From Dehalococcoidia bacterium (GTDB taxonomy: Bacteria > Chloroflexota > Dehalococcoidia > SM23-28-2), in the NCBI GenBank assembly GCA_020356025.1, contig CP070630.1, positions 231,089-270,560 on the forward strand: DNA of 39,472 nucleotides, read 5' to 3'. The stretch's first letter is position 1; every line of letters starts with the position of its first letter. Made by a program: the position numbers and the translations under genes. Below, piece by piece: positions 15,329 to 23,553 of this stretch. Below the pieces are notes generated by a model. The model was given only the letters and a program-made list of their open reading frames with translations. It was not told the origin of the DNA and searched no databases.

Positions 15329-18300
15329 CTAGTCGTCCGCTGGCTGCCCGCGCAAGCGGCTGCGCGCGTCGTCCACCAGGCTGTAGACCACCGGGATCAC
15401 GAGCAGGGTGAGGATGGTAGAGGTGAACAGCCCACCGATGACGACCGTGCCCAGCTCGGCGGCGATGAGGATACCCTCATTGAGGCCCAGGGAGAGGGGG
15501 ATGAGGGCGAAGATGGTGGCAACGGCGGTCATCAGGATGGGGCGGGCGCGGACGCGTCCGCTGTGGATGAGGGCGTCGTGGGCGGGAAGGCCGCGGGCGC
15601 GCTGCTGCTCCACAAAGGTGATGAGGACGATGGCGTTGGTCACCACGATGCCGATGAGCATGAGGAAGCCGATCATGGCTGGCAGGCCGATCTCGCGCTG
15701 GGTGACGAACAGGGCGAAGAAGGAGCCGATGGTGGCGAAGGGGAGGCTGGCCATGATGATCAAGGGGTTCACCACTGAGCCCAGGCTGGCTACCATGACG
15801 ATGTAGACAATGAAAACGGCAACGAGCAGGATTACATACAGGGAACTGAAGGCCTCCTCCTGTTCCTCAAAGATGCCGCCCTTCTTGATGTCCACGCCGG
15901 GGGCTTCTTCAACCTGACCGATGGCGTCGTCTACCTTGCCGGAGACGGCGCGAATGTCATCGCTGGTGATGGTGCCGTAGATGGTGGAGGCCCGCCGCTG
16001 GTCGACGCGGCTCACCTGTACGCGGCTCTCGGCTTCGTCCACCGTGGCCACGTCGCCCAAGGTGGGCGTCCCTCCGGGGGCCAGGGGCAGCAGCGGCAAC
16101 ATATCCCGTGATCCTTCGTCGCCGTCGCTGCCGTCGTAGACCACCCGCACGTAGACGTCGGTCGTCCGATCTTCTAGCTGTGCCTCGGTGGCCTTCCGGC
16201 CGAAGAGGACATCCCTCACCAGCAGCGACACATCCTCGGCGCTGAGGCCGTAGGCTGAGGCCTCTTGGGGGTCCACTTTCACAGCTACTTCGGGCCGGGC
16301 AGACATCAGGTCACTCCTGACATTCGTCAGGTCTTTGATCTCCCTCAAATTCGAGAGAAGCTGGTCGTTGGCGTCCTGCACGTCCTCCAGGGTTTCCGCC
16401 GAGATCGTGATCTCCAGCTGGTTGGTGTGGGCGGCACCAGACGTTTGCTGCACGCTGACCTCTTTCTCGCCGGGCAGGGCAGTCAGCGCGTCCCGAAGCC
16501 AGTCTGCCGCGTCGTCCATGTCGACGCCGTCGGAGTAGGTGAGCCACATGTCGATGGTGCCGGTGGTGGGGACGCGTCCGAAGAACAGCTGGAAGGAGGC
16601 TATGGCTCCGCCAGGATCGGGTTGCCCAATCATCATGTCATAGGTGTCCAGCCCCTCTGCCCGGCCCAGGAGTTCCTCGATCTCCTGGGCCTTGGCTTCG
16701 GTAGTGGTCAGGCTGGTGCCAGGGGGAAGATCGACGCGGGCCTGGATGGTATTGCCTCCTCCGCCTGGCAGGAAGCTTATGCCGATGAAGGGGAGAAGGG
16801 CAAAGCTGCCGACGAACAGTACGACGCCCGCCGTCAGAGTGGCGAGGCGGTGTCCCAGGGCCCAGCGGAGGACGGGGGTGTAGATGCGTTGCAGCCAGGT
16901 CTCTTCATGGTCGTCCTCGCCGGACGATCGGCGGGGCTGGCCAGCGCCGAAGGCGAGCAGCCGTCCGAGCCAGCCCGGACGGCCGCCCTGCGCTCCTGCC
17001 ACCGGCAGGAGGTAGCGGGCCAGGACGGGCACCACCGTCAGAGCCACCACCAGGGAGGCGAGGAGGGCAATGGTGATGGTGAGAGCGAAGGAGAGGAAGA
17101 ACTCGCCCACCAGCCCTCCGGCCAGGGCCAACGGTAGGAAGACGGCCACGGTGGTCAGGGTGGAAGCGAAGACAGCCGTGCCTACTTCGCGGGTGGCGGT
17201 GTAAGCAGCCTCCGATAGCTTCTCGCCCTGGCGAGCATGACGGTAGATGTTCTCCAAGACGACGATGCTATCGTCCACAACGCGGCCGATGGCCACCGTG
17301 AGGCCGGCCATGGTGATGAGGTTCAGGGTGATGCCCTGCCAGGCCAGAACGATGAGGGCGATGATGATGCTGAGGGGAATGGAGACGGCGGTCACCAGGG
17401 TGGTGCGCAGGCCGGTGAGGAAGAGATATATGACGACGACGGCGAAGAAGAAGCCGAGGAGTGCCTCACGGACCAAGGCGTCGATGGACTCCTCAATGAA
17501 GTCTGACTGGTCGTAGATGGTGATAATCTCTACTCCCGTGGGCAGGAGAATCTCGCTGATCTTGTCCTGAATGTTGTTGGCCACCTCCACGGTGTTGGCG
17601 TCGGTTTCTTTTACCGCGGTGATGGAGATGCTGGGCTCGCCATTGGTGCGGCTGATGGCGGCGAAGGGGTCAGGGGTCATCTCCACCTGGCCGATGTCGC
17701 TTATCAGGACGGGCGATGCAGCCTCAGAGTTCGCGACTGCCAGGTTGCTGATGTCCTCCAGGGATGTGTAGCTAGAGGTGGTGCGCACTGGCAGCACCTG
17801 TCCGGCGCTGTCGAAGATGATCCCGCTGGGGCTGGAGACGTTATTCTCCTCGAGCGCCGTGATCACCTGCTGGGTAGTGAGCCCGTACAGGGAGAGCTGC
17901 TCGGGGTCAAGGATGACATCGAGCCGCTGGGGGGCTGCGCCCTCGACGGCGACCTTGGCCACGCCCTCCACTCGCTGTATTGCCGGAAGGACATCCCTGC
18001 GGGCTATGATCTCCAGCTCCGAAACATCCCGTTCGCCCTTGAGGCTGAAGAAGATGACGGGAAGGTCGGCCAGGTCGAAGCGGTCCACCGATGGCTGGCT
18101 CGCGCCACTGGGCAAGGCAAGGTTGTTGACGTTGGCCTCGATCTCCTGCTCCATCTTTTCCAGGTCGGTGCCGTAGTCGAACTCGGCGCTGACCACGGAC
18201 AGGTTCTCGGTGGAGATGGAGTGGAGCTCCTTGAGGTCGCCAATGCCGGCTACGGCGTCCTCCACAGGTATGGTCACGTCCTCAAGGACAGCGTCAGGGC

Positions 18301-18475
18301 TGGCGCCGGGGTAGGTGGTAGCGACGGTGACCACCGGGAAGCTGATGTCGGGAAAGAGCTCGGTCTTGAGGCGGAATATGGCAAGGACGCCTGCCACGAT
18401 CACCAGAAGGGTGACCAGGAAGACAACGGTTGGCCTGCCCAGGGCGAGACGGGTGATGCCGGTTATCCAGTCCAC
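15329..18475 (-). CDS. RND-family efflux transporter (AcrB/SwrC-like)
   Basis: 1048 residues, the full length of an RND pump. The first membrane helix is at about 16-34, followed by a large extracytoplasmic loop starting FPDISFPVV; helices 2-6 are around 335-490, a second loop, and helices 8-12 at the C-terminus. The helix-4 proton-relay pair Asp401-Asp402 (GRVVDDSIVVLENI) matches AcrB Asp407/408, so it should be proton driven. It belongs to the SwrC/YerP/HAE1 branch found in monoderm and Chloroflexota genomes. GTG at 18475 overlaps the MarR stop by 13 bases. No periplasmic adaptor or outer-membrane gene is present. Likely exports drugs or lipophilic compounds under MarR control. Confidence 0.95.
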   Translation of the reverse strand: MDWITGITRLALGRPTVVFLVTLLVIVAGVLAIFRLKTELFPDISFPVVTVATTYPGASPDAVLEDVTIPVEDAVAGIGDLKELHSISTENLSVVSAEFDYGTDLEKMEQEIEANVNNLALPSGASQPSVDRFDLADLPVIFFSLKGERDVSELEIIARRDVLPAIQRVEGVAKVAVEGAAPQRLDVILDPEQLSLYGLTTQQVITALEENNVSSPSGIIFDSAGQVLPVRTTSSYTSLEDISNLAVANSEAASPVLISDIGQVEMTPDPFAAISRTNGEPSISITAVKETDANTVEVANNIQDKISEILLPTGVEIITIYDQSDFIEESIDALVREALLGFFFAVVVIYLFLTGLRTTLVTAVSIPLSIIIALIVLAWQGITLNLITMAGLTVAIGRVVDDSIVVLENIYRHARQGEKLSEAAYTATREVGTAVFASTLTTVAVFLPLALAGGLVGEFFLSFALTITIALLASLVVALTVVPVLARYLLPVAGAQGGRPGWLGRLLAFGAGQPRRSSGEDDHEETWLQRIYTPVLRWALGHRLATLTAGVVLFVGSFALLPFIGISFLPGGGGNTIQARVDLPPGTSLTTTEAKAQEIEELLGRAEGLDTYDMMIGQPDPGGAIASFQLFFGRVPTTGTIDMWLTYSDGVDMDDAADWLRDALTALPGEKEVSVQQTSGAAHTNQLEITISAETLEDVQDANDQLLSNLREIKDLTNVRSDLMSARPEVAVKVDPQEASAYGLSAEDVSLLVRDVLFGRKATEAQLEDRTTDVYVRVVYDGSDGDEGSRDMLPLLPLAPGGTPTLGDVATVDEAESRVQVSRVDQRRASTIYGTITSDDIRAVSGKVDDAIGQVEEAPGVDIKKGGIFEEQEEAFSSLYVILLVAVFIVYIVMVASLGSVVNPLIIMASLPFATIGSFFALFVTQREIGLPAMIGFLMLIGIVVTNAIVLITFVEQQRARGLPAHDALIHSGRVRARPILMTAVATIFALIPLSLGLNEGILIAAELGTVVIGGLFTSTILTLLVIPVVYSLVDDARSRLRGQPADD

Positions 18476-18924
18476 GCGTGCTGCTCCTGGCGGCTGAGGG
18501 CGCCGACAATGATGGCAAGGGCCTGCTCGATGGTCTCCAGGTCGGCGCTGTCCATGCGGTCAAGGAGTTCGGACAGCCAGTCCTGGTGCGAGGTCCACAA
18601 CCTATCGATGAGGCGGTGGCCGCGGGCGGTCAGGCTGTTGAGGATGCGGCGGCGATCCTGGTGATCAGGGCGACGGACGATGAGGCCACGCTCCTTCAGG
18701 CGCTCAAGCACGCCGTTCATGGTGGGCAGGGAGACGCCCATGGGCTCGGCCAGGCTGCTGCAGGGAAGGGGCCCATCGACAAAGAGAGAGAAGAGGACTT
18801 TGAGTTGGGGCATGGTCAGGTCGAGGCGGTGCCAATCGCGGGGAACCTGGTTACGGGACGTTCTGAAGAAGTCCTCAGCCAGGGAGAGGATGCGCTCTTT
18901 TTGGTTACGGTACTGGCTAGCCAC
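18463..18924 (-). CDS. MarR-family transcriptional regulator
   Basis: About 153 residues. The winged helix is visible as LTMPQLKVLFSLF, SSLAEPMGVSLPTMNGVLERLKERGLIVRRPDHQDRRR (split by me into helix-turn-helix and wing with the DxRR tip) and a C-terminal dimer helix. MarR proteins dissociate from DNA on binding aromatic or lipophilic ligands. The open frame reaches 19041 but runs through the promoter, operator and an upstream hairpin. GTG at 18924 has GAGG nine bases before it and gives normal family length; GTG at 18930 is too close to that site. First gene of the efflux operon; probably autorepressor and repressor of the RND pump. Confidence 0.93.
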   Translation of the reverse strand: MASQYRNQKERILSLAEDFFRTSRNQVPRDWHRLDLTMPQLKVLFSLFVDGPLPCSSLAEPMGVSLPTMNGVLERLKERGLIVRRPDHQDRRRILNSLTARGHRLIDRLWTSHQDWLSELLDRMDSADLETIEQALAIIVGALSRQEQHAWTG

Positions 18925-18943
18925 CGGCACTTGCCTCTGCAAA

Positions 18944-18966
18944 ATACTTAGGGTTGCGCTAAGCAT
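18944..18966. promoter_or_regulatory. Inverted-repeat operator, probable MarR site
   Basis: ATACTTAG (18944-18951) and CTAAGCAT (18959-18966) form a near-perfect inverted repeat with 7-base centre. It overlaps the -10 box (18962-18967) of the MarR-RND promoter, the position expected for a repressor of its own operon. Confidence 0.7.
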
Positions 18967-18990
18967 ACCGCCGGTTCTGGCTGAAGTCAA
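18962..18990 (-). promoter_or_regulatory. Promoter of the MarR-RND operon
   Basis: TTGACT (18985-18990), 17-base spacer, TATGCT (18962-18967) on the minus strand. It lies inside the longest open frame of the MarR gene, which is the main reason for choosing the downstream GTG start. Confidence 0.8.
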
Positions 18991-19042
18991 GTCCTCCTGG
19001 CCCTGAATCCCCGTGCTAGGGAAGGCCTCAAGCGGGGACAAG

Positions 19043-19075
19043 AAGGAGGGCGGCCAGAGTCTGGCTGCCCTCCTT
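19043..19075 (-). terminator. Strong hairpin, probable terminator of the zinc-ribbon gene
   Basis: 15-bp stem with one G-T pair (19043-19057 with 19061-19075) and a 3-base AGT loop, about 38 bases after the stop of the minus-strand gene at 19114. The following tail (CTTGTCC) is only weakly T-rich, so termination strength is uncertain. It separates that gene from the MarR promoter. Confidence 0.55.
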
Positions 19076-19113
19076 GTCAGCGTGGCGTGCCTGCCCGATG
19101 GGCAGGTTTGGGT

Positions 19114-19320
19114 TTACAGTCGCAGCTTACCGTGAGATGGCTGGCGTCGGCGCTGGCGGTGAGGTGCTCCTTCCTCGGCCTGAAGCTCTTCGGCGGCCAT
19201 GGCACCGACTTCGTAGACGTAGCCACAGCAGAGGCAGGAACTGTACGAGCCGTACCAGTCCTGTTCCATGATCATGGAGCCACGACAGCGGGGACAGACT
19301 CTGGGCGGAGAGGCTTGCAT
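19114..19320 (-). CDS. Small zinc-ribbon protein behind a c-di-AMP riboswitch
   Basis: 68 residues. Two cysteine pairs, CPRC (about 9-12) and CLCC (about 29-32), with spacing right for one zinc ribbon, followed by GYVYEV and a charged tail (EELQAEEGAPHRQRRRQ). No signal peptide. ATG at 19320 has GGAAGGGGG about 12 bases upstream. It is the only gene between the c-di-AMP riboswitch/terminator (19401-19560) and the hairpin at 19043-19075, so it appears to be a single-gene unit under that switch. The fold suggests nucleic-acid or protein binding; actual role unknown. Known targets of this riboswitch class are mostly potassium transporters and cell-wall enzymes, so this would be unusual. Confidence 0.8.
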   Translation of the reverse strand: MQASPPRVCPRCRGSMIMEQDWYGSYSSCLCCGYVYEVGAMAAEELQAEEGAPHRQRRRQPSHGKLRL

Positions 19321-19400
19321 CGCTACTTCGAACCCCCTTCCGTTGGCCGTGTCGCCCAGAGGCTCGTTCCTGCCTGGCCAAGCAGGGCCTCGGGCGGCAC

Positions 19401-19439
19401 AAAAAAGGCCTTTTGCCAGTAACCGCCGGCAAGGCCTTT
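19401..19439 (-). terminator. Terminator of the c-di-AMP riboswitch
   Basis: On the minus strand AAAGGCCTT...GCC (from 19439) pairs with GGC...AAGGCCTTT (to 19404) and ends in a six-T run (19406-19401). It directly follows the ydaO-type aptamer and precedes the zinc-ribbon gene. Confidence 0.85.
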
Positions 19440-19440
19440 C

Positions 19441-19560
19441 GTGCGCCTCCGAGGTTAGTTGACGGATTCGGGTTGAAAGGCTAACCCTACCCTCGCTTCA
19501 GCGAGAGATTCACCCCGGAATATGGTCCCCCGTGTCGCCTACAGCGACTTCGGCGCGGGC
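19441..19560 (-). promoter_or_regulatory. ydaO/yuaA-type c-di-AMP riboswitch
   Basis: On the minus strand the order of conserved blocks matches the ydaO class: GCGCC (P1), a small hairpin GTCGC/GGCGAC, ACGGGGGACC, GGGGTGAATC, the hairpin CTCGCTGAAGCGAG, GGTAGGGTTA, CCCGAATCCGTCA and CTAACCTCGGAGGCGC closing P1 (19443-19447 with 19552-19556). One block reads GTCAACTAACC where the usual form is GTCAGCTAACC. Riboswitches of this class are OFF switches for c-di-AMP. A perfect promoter lies upstream and a terminator downstream. Confidence 0.93.
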
Positions 19561-19580
19561 GATCGTGACTTCAATCACAT

Positions 19581-19608
19581 ATTATAGCAACAAGTAAGAA
19601 TCTGTCAA
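19581..19608 (-). promoter_or_regulatory. Consensus promoter of the c-di-AMP riboswitch unit
   Basis: TTGACA (19603-19608), 16-base spacer, TATAAT (19581-19586) on the minus strand: both hexamers are perfect sigma70 consensus, the strongest-looking promoter in the window. Transcription would begin near 19574, just before the aptamer. Confidence 0.9.
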
Positions 19609-19662
19609 GATAGGTGCTGGCAACTGCCTGTTGCTGGCCTTTGCTCGCCTGGGGGTTGCCTC

Positions 19663-19691
19663 TTGACCGAGGGAAGAGCGGATGATACTTT
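19663..19691 (+). promoter_or_regulatory. Possible promoter of the peptide ABC importer
   Basis: TTGACC (19663-19668), 17-base spacer, TACTTT (19686-19691), 60 bases before the permease start. The -10 match is only moderate. Confidence 0.4.
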
Positions 19692-19750
19692 CACTCCACT
19701 GATAACATGTTAGCAACAGTCATTCGCAGCCGCTAGGGGACACGCCAGCA

Positions 19751-20710
19751 GTGCAGCAGTACATCGTCCGGCGTGCTCTTCTCAACGTCCTGGTGATCTT
19801 CATGGTCATTACCATGGTCTTCCTTGGCCTGCGGCTGACGCCGGGCGACTTCGCTGTGCGTCAGGCGGGGGCGCAGATCCCGCAGCATTCGACGGAAGAG
19901 GCGAAAGAGATCGTCCGTCACGATCTGGGCCTGGACAAGCCGATGCCTAAGCAGTACTGGGAGTTCGTGAGCGGCCTCTTCCAGGGCGATCTGGGTGACT
20001 CCTTCGTCAGCAAGGAACCGGTCATGCTGGAGCTGAAGGACCGGTTGGCGCCCTCTATCGAGCTGGGAATCCTCCAGATCGCAGTCGCGATAATGGTAGC
20101 TGTGCCCATAGGCATTATCTCGGCCATTCGCCAGGACACGTGGCTGGACTACATTCTCCGCATGTTCGCTATCTTCTGGCTGGCCGTGCCCTCTTTCTTT
20201 GTGGGTGTGCTGCTCCTTTACTCTTTGGCCCGTTGGGCTCACTGGAGTCCGCCCATTACCAACTACAAAGGCTTCTTTGATGATCCTCTTTTGAATATGC
20301 AGGCCATGTTTCTCCCAGCCTTGGCGGGGGGTCTGGCCATTGGCGCTATTATCATGCGGTTTCTGCGATCACAGATGCTGGAGGTGCTCCGTCAGGACTA
20401 CGTGCGTACTGCCTGGTCAAAGGGTCTGCGGGAGCGAGCGGTGGTCTTAAGACACGCCCTCAAGAATGCTCTTATTCCTGTTCTTACCGTCATCTCCCTC
20501 CTCCTCGCGACCGTGGTCAGCGGCAACGTGGTCCTGGAGACCCTCTTTCAGGTGCCGGGCATTGGCTTCTACGTGGTCAATGCCATTCAGCAGTACGACT
20601 ATCCGGTGGTCCAGGGAGTAGTGCTTGTGATGGCCGCAGGTCTGGTGTTCGTGAACCTGCTGGTAGACATGACCTACGCCTGGCTGGACCCCCGGATTCG
20701 CTACGGATAA
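19751..20710 (+). CDS. Peptide/nickel-type ABC transporter permease (DppB-like)
   Basis: 319 residues. Six predicted membrane helices with the DppB layout: N-terminal YIVRRALLNVLVIFMVITMVFL, long first loop with GLDKPMPKQYWEFV, and the EAA-type coupling loop DYVRTAWSKGLRERAVVLRHALKNALIPV that contacts the ATPase. GTG at 19751 is the first start with this N-terminus, though the ribosome site (AGGGG) is rather distant. Followed 24 bases later by the DppC-like permease and then the receptor. No ATPase gene is nearby, so ATP hydrolysis must come from subunits encoded elsewhere. Substrate (peptide, nickel, other) unknown. Confidence 0.94.
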   Translation: MQQYIVRRALLNVLVIFMVITMVFLGLRLTPGDFAVRQAGAQIPQHSTEEAKEIVRHDLGLDKPMPKQYWEFVSGLFQGDLGDSFVSKEPVMLELKDRLAPSIELGILQIAVAIMVAVPIGIISAIRQDTWLDYILRMFAIFWLAVPSFFVGVLLLYSLARWAHWSPPITNYKGFFDDPLLNMQAMFLPALAGGLAIGAIIMRFLRSQMLEVLRQDYVRTAWSKGLRERAVVLRHALKNALIPVLTVISLLLATVVSGNVVLETLFQVPGIGFYVVNAIQQYDYPVVQGVVLVMAAGLVFVNLLVDMTYAWLDPRIRYG

Positions 20711-20734
20711 TCGGCTGCTGGAAGGAGGGGTCCC

Positions 20735-21694
20735 GTGCTGGCGGGACAAGAAAGGGCCGAGGTGGAGGTCCTCGCCGTGGCGGAGGAGCTTGCTCAGCCG
20801 CAACGGCCGGGCTGGCTCTTGCTGGTCGGGCGCTTCATATGGCGCAAGCCTCTGGGCGCTTTCGGGCTGGCGGTTGTCTTGTTGATGGCAGCGGCGGCCG
20901 CCGGTGCGCCCTGGCTCTGCCGCTATGACGCCGAGGAGACATTTCGGGTTGCCAACCCCAGCTACGTGCCGGGCTCAGCGGAGCCGGAAGAGAAGTTGGA
21001 CAGCCGCTCGGGCCCGAGCTGGGAGCACTGGTTCGGCACTGACCAGTTTGGCCGCGACAACTACTCGCGAGTGGTCTGGGGTGCGCGACGTTCACTGGGA
21101 GTGGGGCTGGGCGCTCTGCTGTTCGCCATCATCTTCGGCACAACCATCGGCATCGTGTCGGCCTACTTCCGTGGGTGGTTCGATATGCTCGTCCAGCGAG
21201 TCATGGACTCCATCCAGGCCTTTCCGGCGATGCTGATCCTGCTGCTACTGGTGAGCCTCACGGAGCGCAATCTGATTACTCTGACAATGGGCTTGGGCTT
21301 TGTGGTCATCACCGCCGCGCAGCGCATCGTGCGCAGCGCCGTCCTGTCGGCGCGCGAGGACCCACACGTGGAGGCAGCCAGGGCTATCGGCTGCTCTCCC
21401 ATCCGCCTGATGGTGGTGCACATACTGCCCAACGTGGCGGCGCCGATAATTGTCATCTTCTCCATTGGGATTGCCAGCGTTATCCTGGCGGAGGCCGCGC
21501 TGGGATTCCTGGGATTGGCGCCTATCGAGCCGCCATCCTGGGGCATGATGCTGGACGAAGGGCGGCGGTACATGACGAGTCAGCCGTCGACGATGCTGGC
21601 TGGCGGCGCAGCGATAACTCTGACGGTGATGGGCTTCAACCTGGCGGGGGATGCCCTGCGCGATATCCTCGACCCGCGCATTCGCCTTAGCTAG
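20735..21694 (+). CDS. Peptide/nickel-type ABC transporter permease (DppC-like)
   Basis: 319 residues. The N-terminal OppC-type region has helix FGLAVVLLMAAAAAGAPWL, then HWFGTDQFGRDNYSRVVWGARRSL, the conserved 'GTD..GRD..SR...GAR.SL' signature, and the EAA loop EDPHVEAARAIGCSPIRLMVVHILPN. GTG at 20735 has GGAAGGAGG close upstream. It forms the heterodimeric pore with the preceding permease. About 35 bases separate it from the receptor gene. No ATPases follow. Confidence 0.95.
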   Translation: MLAGQERAEVEVLAVAEELAQPQRPGWLLLVGRFIWRKPLGAFGLAVVLLMAAAAAGAPWLCRYDAEETFRVANPSYVPGSAEPEEKLDSRSGPSWEHWFGTDQFGRDNYSRVVWGARRSLGVGLGALLFAIIFGTTIGIVSAYFRGWFDMLVQRVMDSIQAFPAMLILLLLVSLTERNLITLTMGLGFVVITAAQRIVRSAVLSAREDPHVEAARAIGCSPIRLMVVHILPNVAAPIIVIFSIGIASVILAEAALGFLGLAPIEPPSWGMMLDEGRRYMTSQPSTMLAGGAAITLTVMGFNLAGDALRDILDPRIRLS

Positions 21695-21728
21695 GGGAGC
21701 TCTAGGATAAGGCAAGGGAGGTGTGACT

Positions 21729-23543
21729 ATGGATGAGTCGCATTACTGGCGACGCTTCTGGCGTCGGCGGCTGTCGCGACGGCGGATGCTGCAGGCGGCT
21801 GCGCTTGGCGGCGCCGGTCTTGCGGCGGCCGCTGTGGTGGGCTGCGCGGAGGAGGAGAAGGAGGCCACGCCGACGGCTCTGGCCAGTCCGACCATTGCCG
21901 CCACTCCCACGCCCTACGTATACGAGCCGGCGGCCTATACGGGCGGTACGCTGCGCTTGCCGGGCTACGAGGCCTTCGTGTTCGATACCCTGGATCCCCA
22001 CCAGACGGAGTTCGGGCCTGTCGTCAGCTCTCATTCTGCGGTTTTCAGTAAGCTTCTGAGGTACGAAGACATCGAGCGGGGGGTCATCGTTCCCGATCTG
22101 GCCGAGGCGATGCCGGAGACGCCTGACGAGATTACGTACATCATCCGGCTAAGGCCGGGCGTGCGCTTCCACCAGCCCAGTGCCGTCCTCGACCGGTCGG
22201 CCAGTGACGAAGAGAAGGCGGTGGGCGGCCGCGAGCTGACGGCGGAGGACGTGAAGTACAGCTTCGAGCGGCAGATGAACGAGGAGAGCCCGCGGCGGGC
22301 GCTCTACCTCCGCGCCCATCAGTATGAGACCATCGATAGCATAGAGGTGGTGGACTCGCTCACGCTCACGATCCGCACCAAGCGGCCGACGGCTCCATTC
22401 ATGCACTACCTGGCTGATAGCAGTGCCTTCATCGTGGCCAAGGAGCTGGTGGACGAGAACGACGAGATGAACCGGCAGGCGGCGATGCTGGGCACCGGGC
22501 CGTTCATGTGGGATCAGCTGAGGCCCTTGAGGGAGGCATCCTTTGTGAGAAACCCTGACTGGTTCGGCTGGGGGGAGCCGGAGCTGGGCAGGCCTCACGT
22601 CGACGGCTATAAGTCCTTTTTCCTGTTCGACGATGCCTCCGTTGAAGCGGCGTTTCGCACCAAGAAGCTGGATGTGGCCTTTCAGGTGAACAACCCCGAG
22701 TGGGTGATCAAGCTGAGGGAGGATGAGCCCGACCTGATCAGCGTCGACAAGGGCTTCGCGGCTTGGGTCAAGGCCGCCTTCATTATCGACCAGCCGCCCT
22801 ACAACGACATCAGGCTGCGGCGAGCCATCCATCTGGCCAGCGACCGCCAGCAGATGCTGCAGGCCTTCTGGCAGGGCTATGGCAAGATGCAGGGGCCGGT
22901 GGGGTGGGTCCTGACGCAGTGGGCCCTGCCACAGGAGGAGTTGCTCAAGAAGCCCGGCTATCGGCTGAGCAAGGAGGAGCGGGAGCAGGACGAGCAGGAG
23001 GCGCGTCGGCTCTACGAGGCGGCGGGGAGCCCCGACCTGAAGGTCATCTTCGCGGATCAGCCGGCCTACATCCAGCAGTTCGCTCCCCAGTATGAGCGAC
23101 AGCTGGAGGAGGTTCTGGGTGCTAAGGTCGATTACGATATATGGACCTACCCCCAGATCTCGGCAGCGTCGGCTCGGGGCGAGGCTCCATTTGTCTTCGC
23201 CTATGACAACGGCTGGATCGACCTGGACGACTGGCTCTATCCGTACTTCCACACCGATGGGCCCAAGAACGATTCCGGCCTGTCGGATGCTACCCTGGAC
23301 GGGATGCTGGAGGCTCAGAGGAGGGAGTTCGATCCTGCGGAGCGGCAGCGGCTGGGCTACGAGATCCAGAACTACCTGCTGGACAACGTTCTGACTCGGG
23401 TGGACTTCGTCGCCGCTACGTGGCTATGGGTGGCCTGGCCCTACTATCGCAACTTCCGCCCCATACCTTTCTTCGGGAACTCGTTCCTGATGGCCGATGC
23501 CTGGCTCGACCAGTCGAATCCCGTTTGGGGGAGCAGGCCCTAG
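21729..23543 (+). CDS. Peptide-type ABC transporter substrate-binding lipoprotein, Tat-exported
   Basis: About 604 residues, family 5 solute-binding protein. The N-terminus RRFWRRRLSRRRMLQAA is a twin-arginine signal, and GLAAAAVVGC supplies a lipobox, so it is exported folded and lipid-anchored. A Thr/Pro/Ala linker is followed by GGTLRLPGYEAFVFDTLDPHQ, the usual family-5 beginning, and LAEAMPETPDEITYIIRLRPGVRFH, also hallmark. ATG at 21729 has GGGAGG at good spacing; GTG two codons upstream is too near it. It delivers ligand to the two preceding permeases. Ligand unknown; family 5 includes peptide, nickel, opine and sugar binders. Confidence 0.94.
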   Translation: MDESHYWRRFWRRRLSRRRMLQAAALGGAGLAAAAVVGCAEEEKEATPTALASPTIAATPTPYVYEPAAYTGGTLRLPGYEAFVFDTLDPHQTEFGPVVSSHSAVFSKLLRYEDIERGVIVPDLAEAMPETPDEITYIIRLRPGVRFHQPSAVLDRSASDEEKAVGGRELTAEDVKYSFERQMNEESPRRALYLRAHQYETIDSIEVVDSLTLTIRTKRPTAPFMHYLADSSAFIVAKELVDENDEMNRQAAMLGTGPFMWDQLRPLREASFVRNPDWFGWGEPELGRPHVDGYKSFFLFDDASVEAAFRTKKLDVAFQVNNPEWVIKLREDEPDLISVDKGFAAWVKAAFIIDQPPYNDIRLRRAIHLASDRQQMLQAFWQGYGKMQGPVGWVLTQWALPQEELLKKPGYRLSKEEREQDEQEARRLYEAAGSPDLKVIFADQPAYIQQFAPQYERQLEEVLGAKVDYDIWTYPQISAASARGEAPFVFAYDNGWIDLDDWLYPYFHTDGPKNDSGLSDATLDGMLEAQRREFDPAERQRLGYEIQNYLLDNVLTRVDFVAATWLWVAWPYYRNFRPIPFFGNSFLMADAWLDQSNPVWGSRP

Positions 23544-23553
23544 AGGGCGGCCG

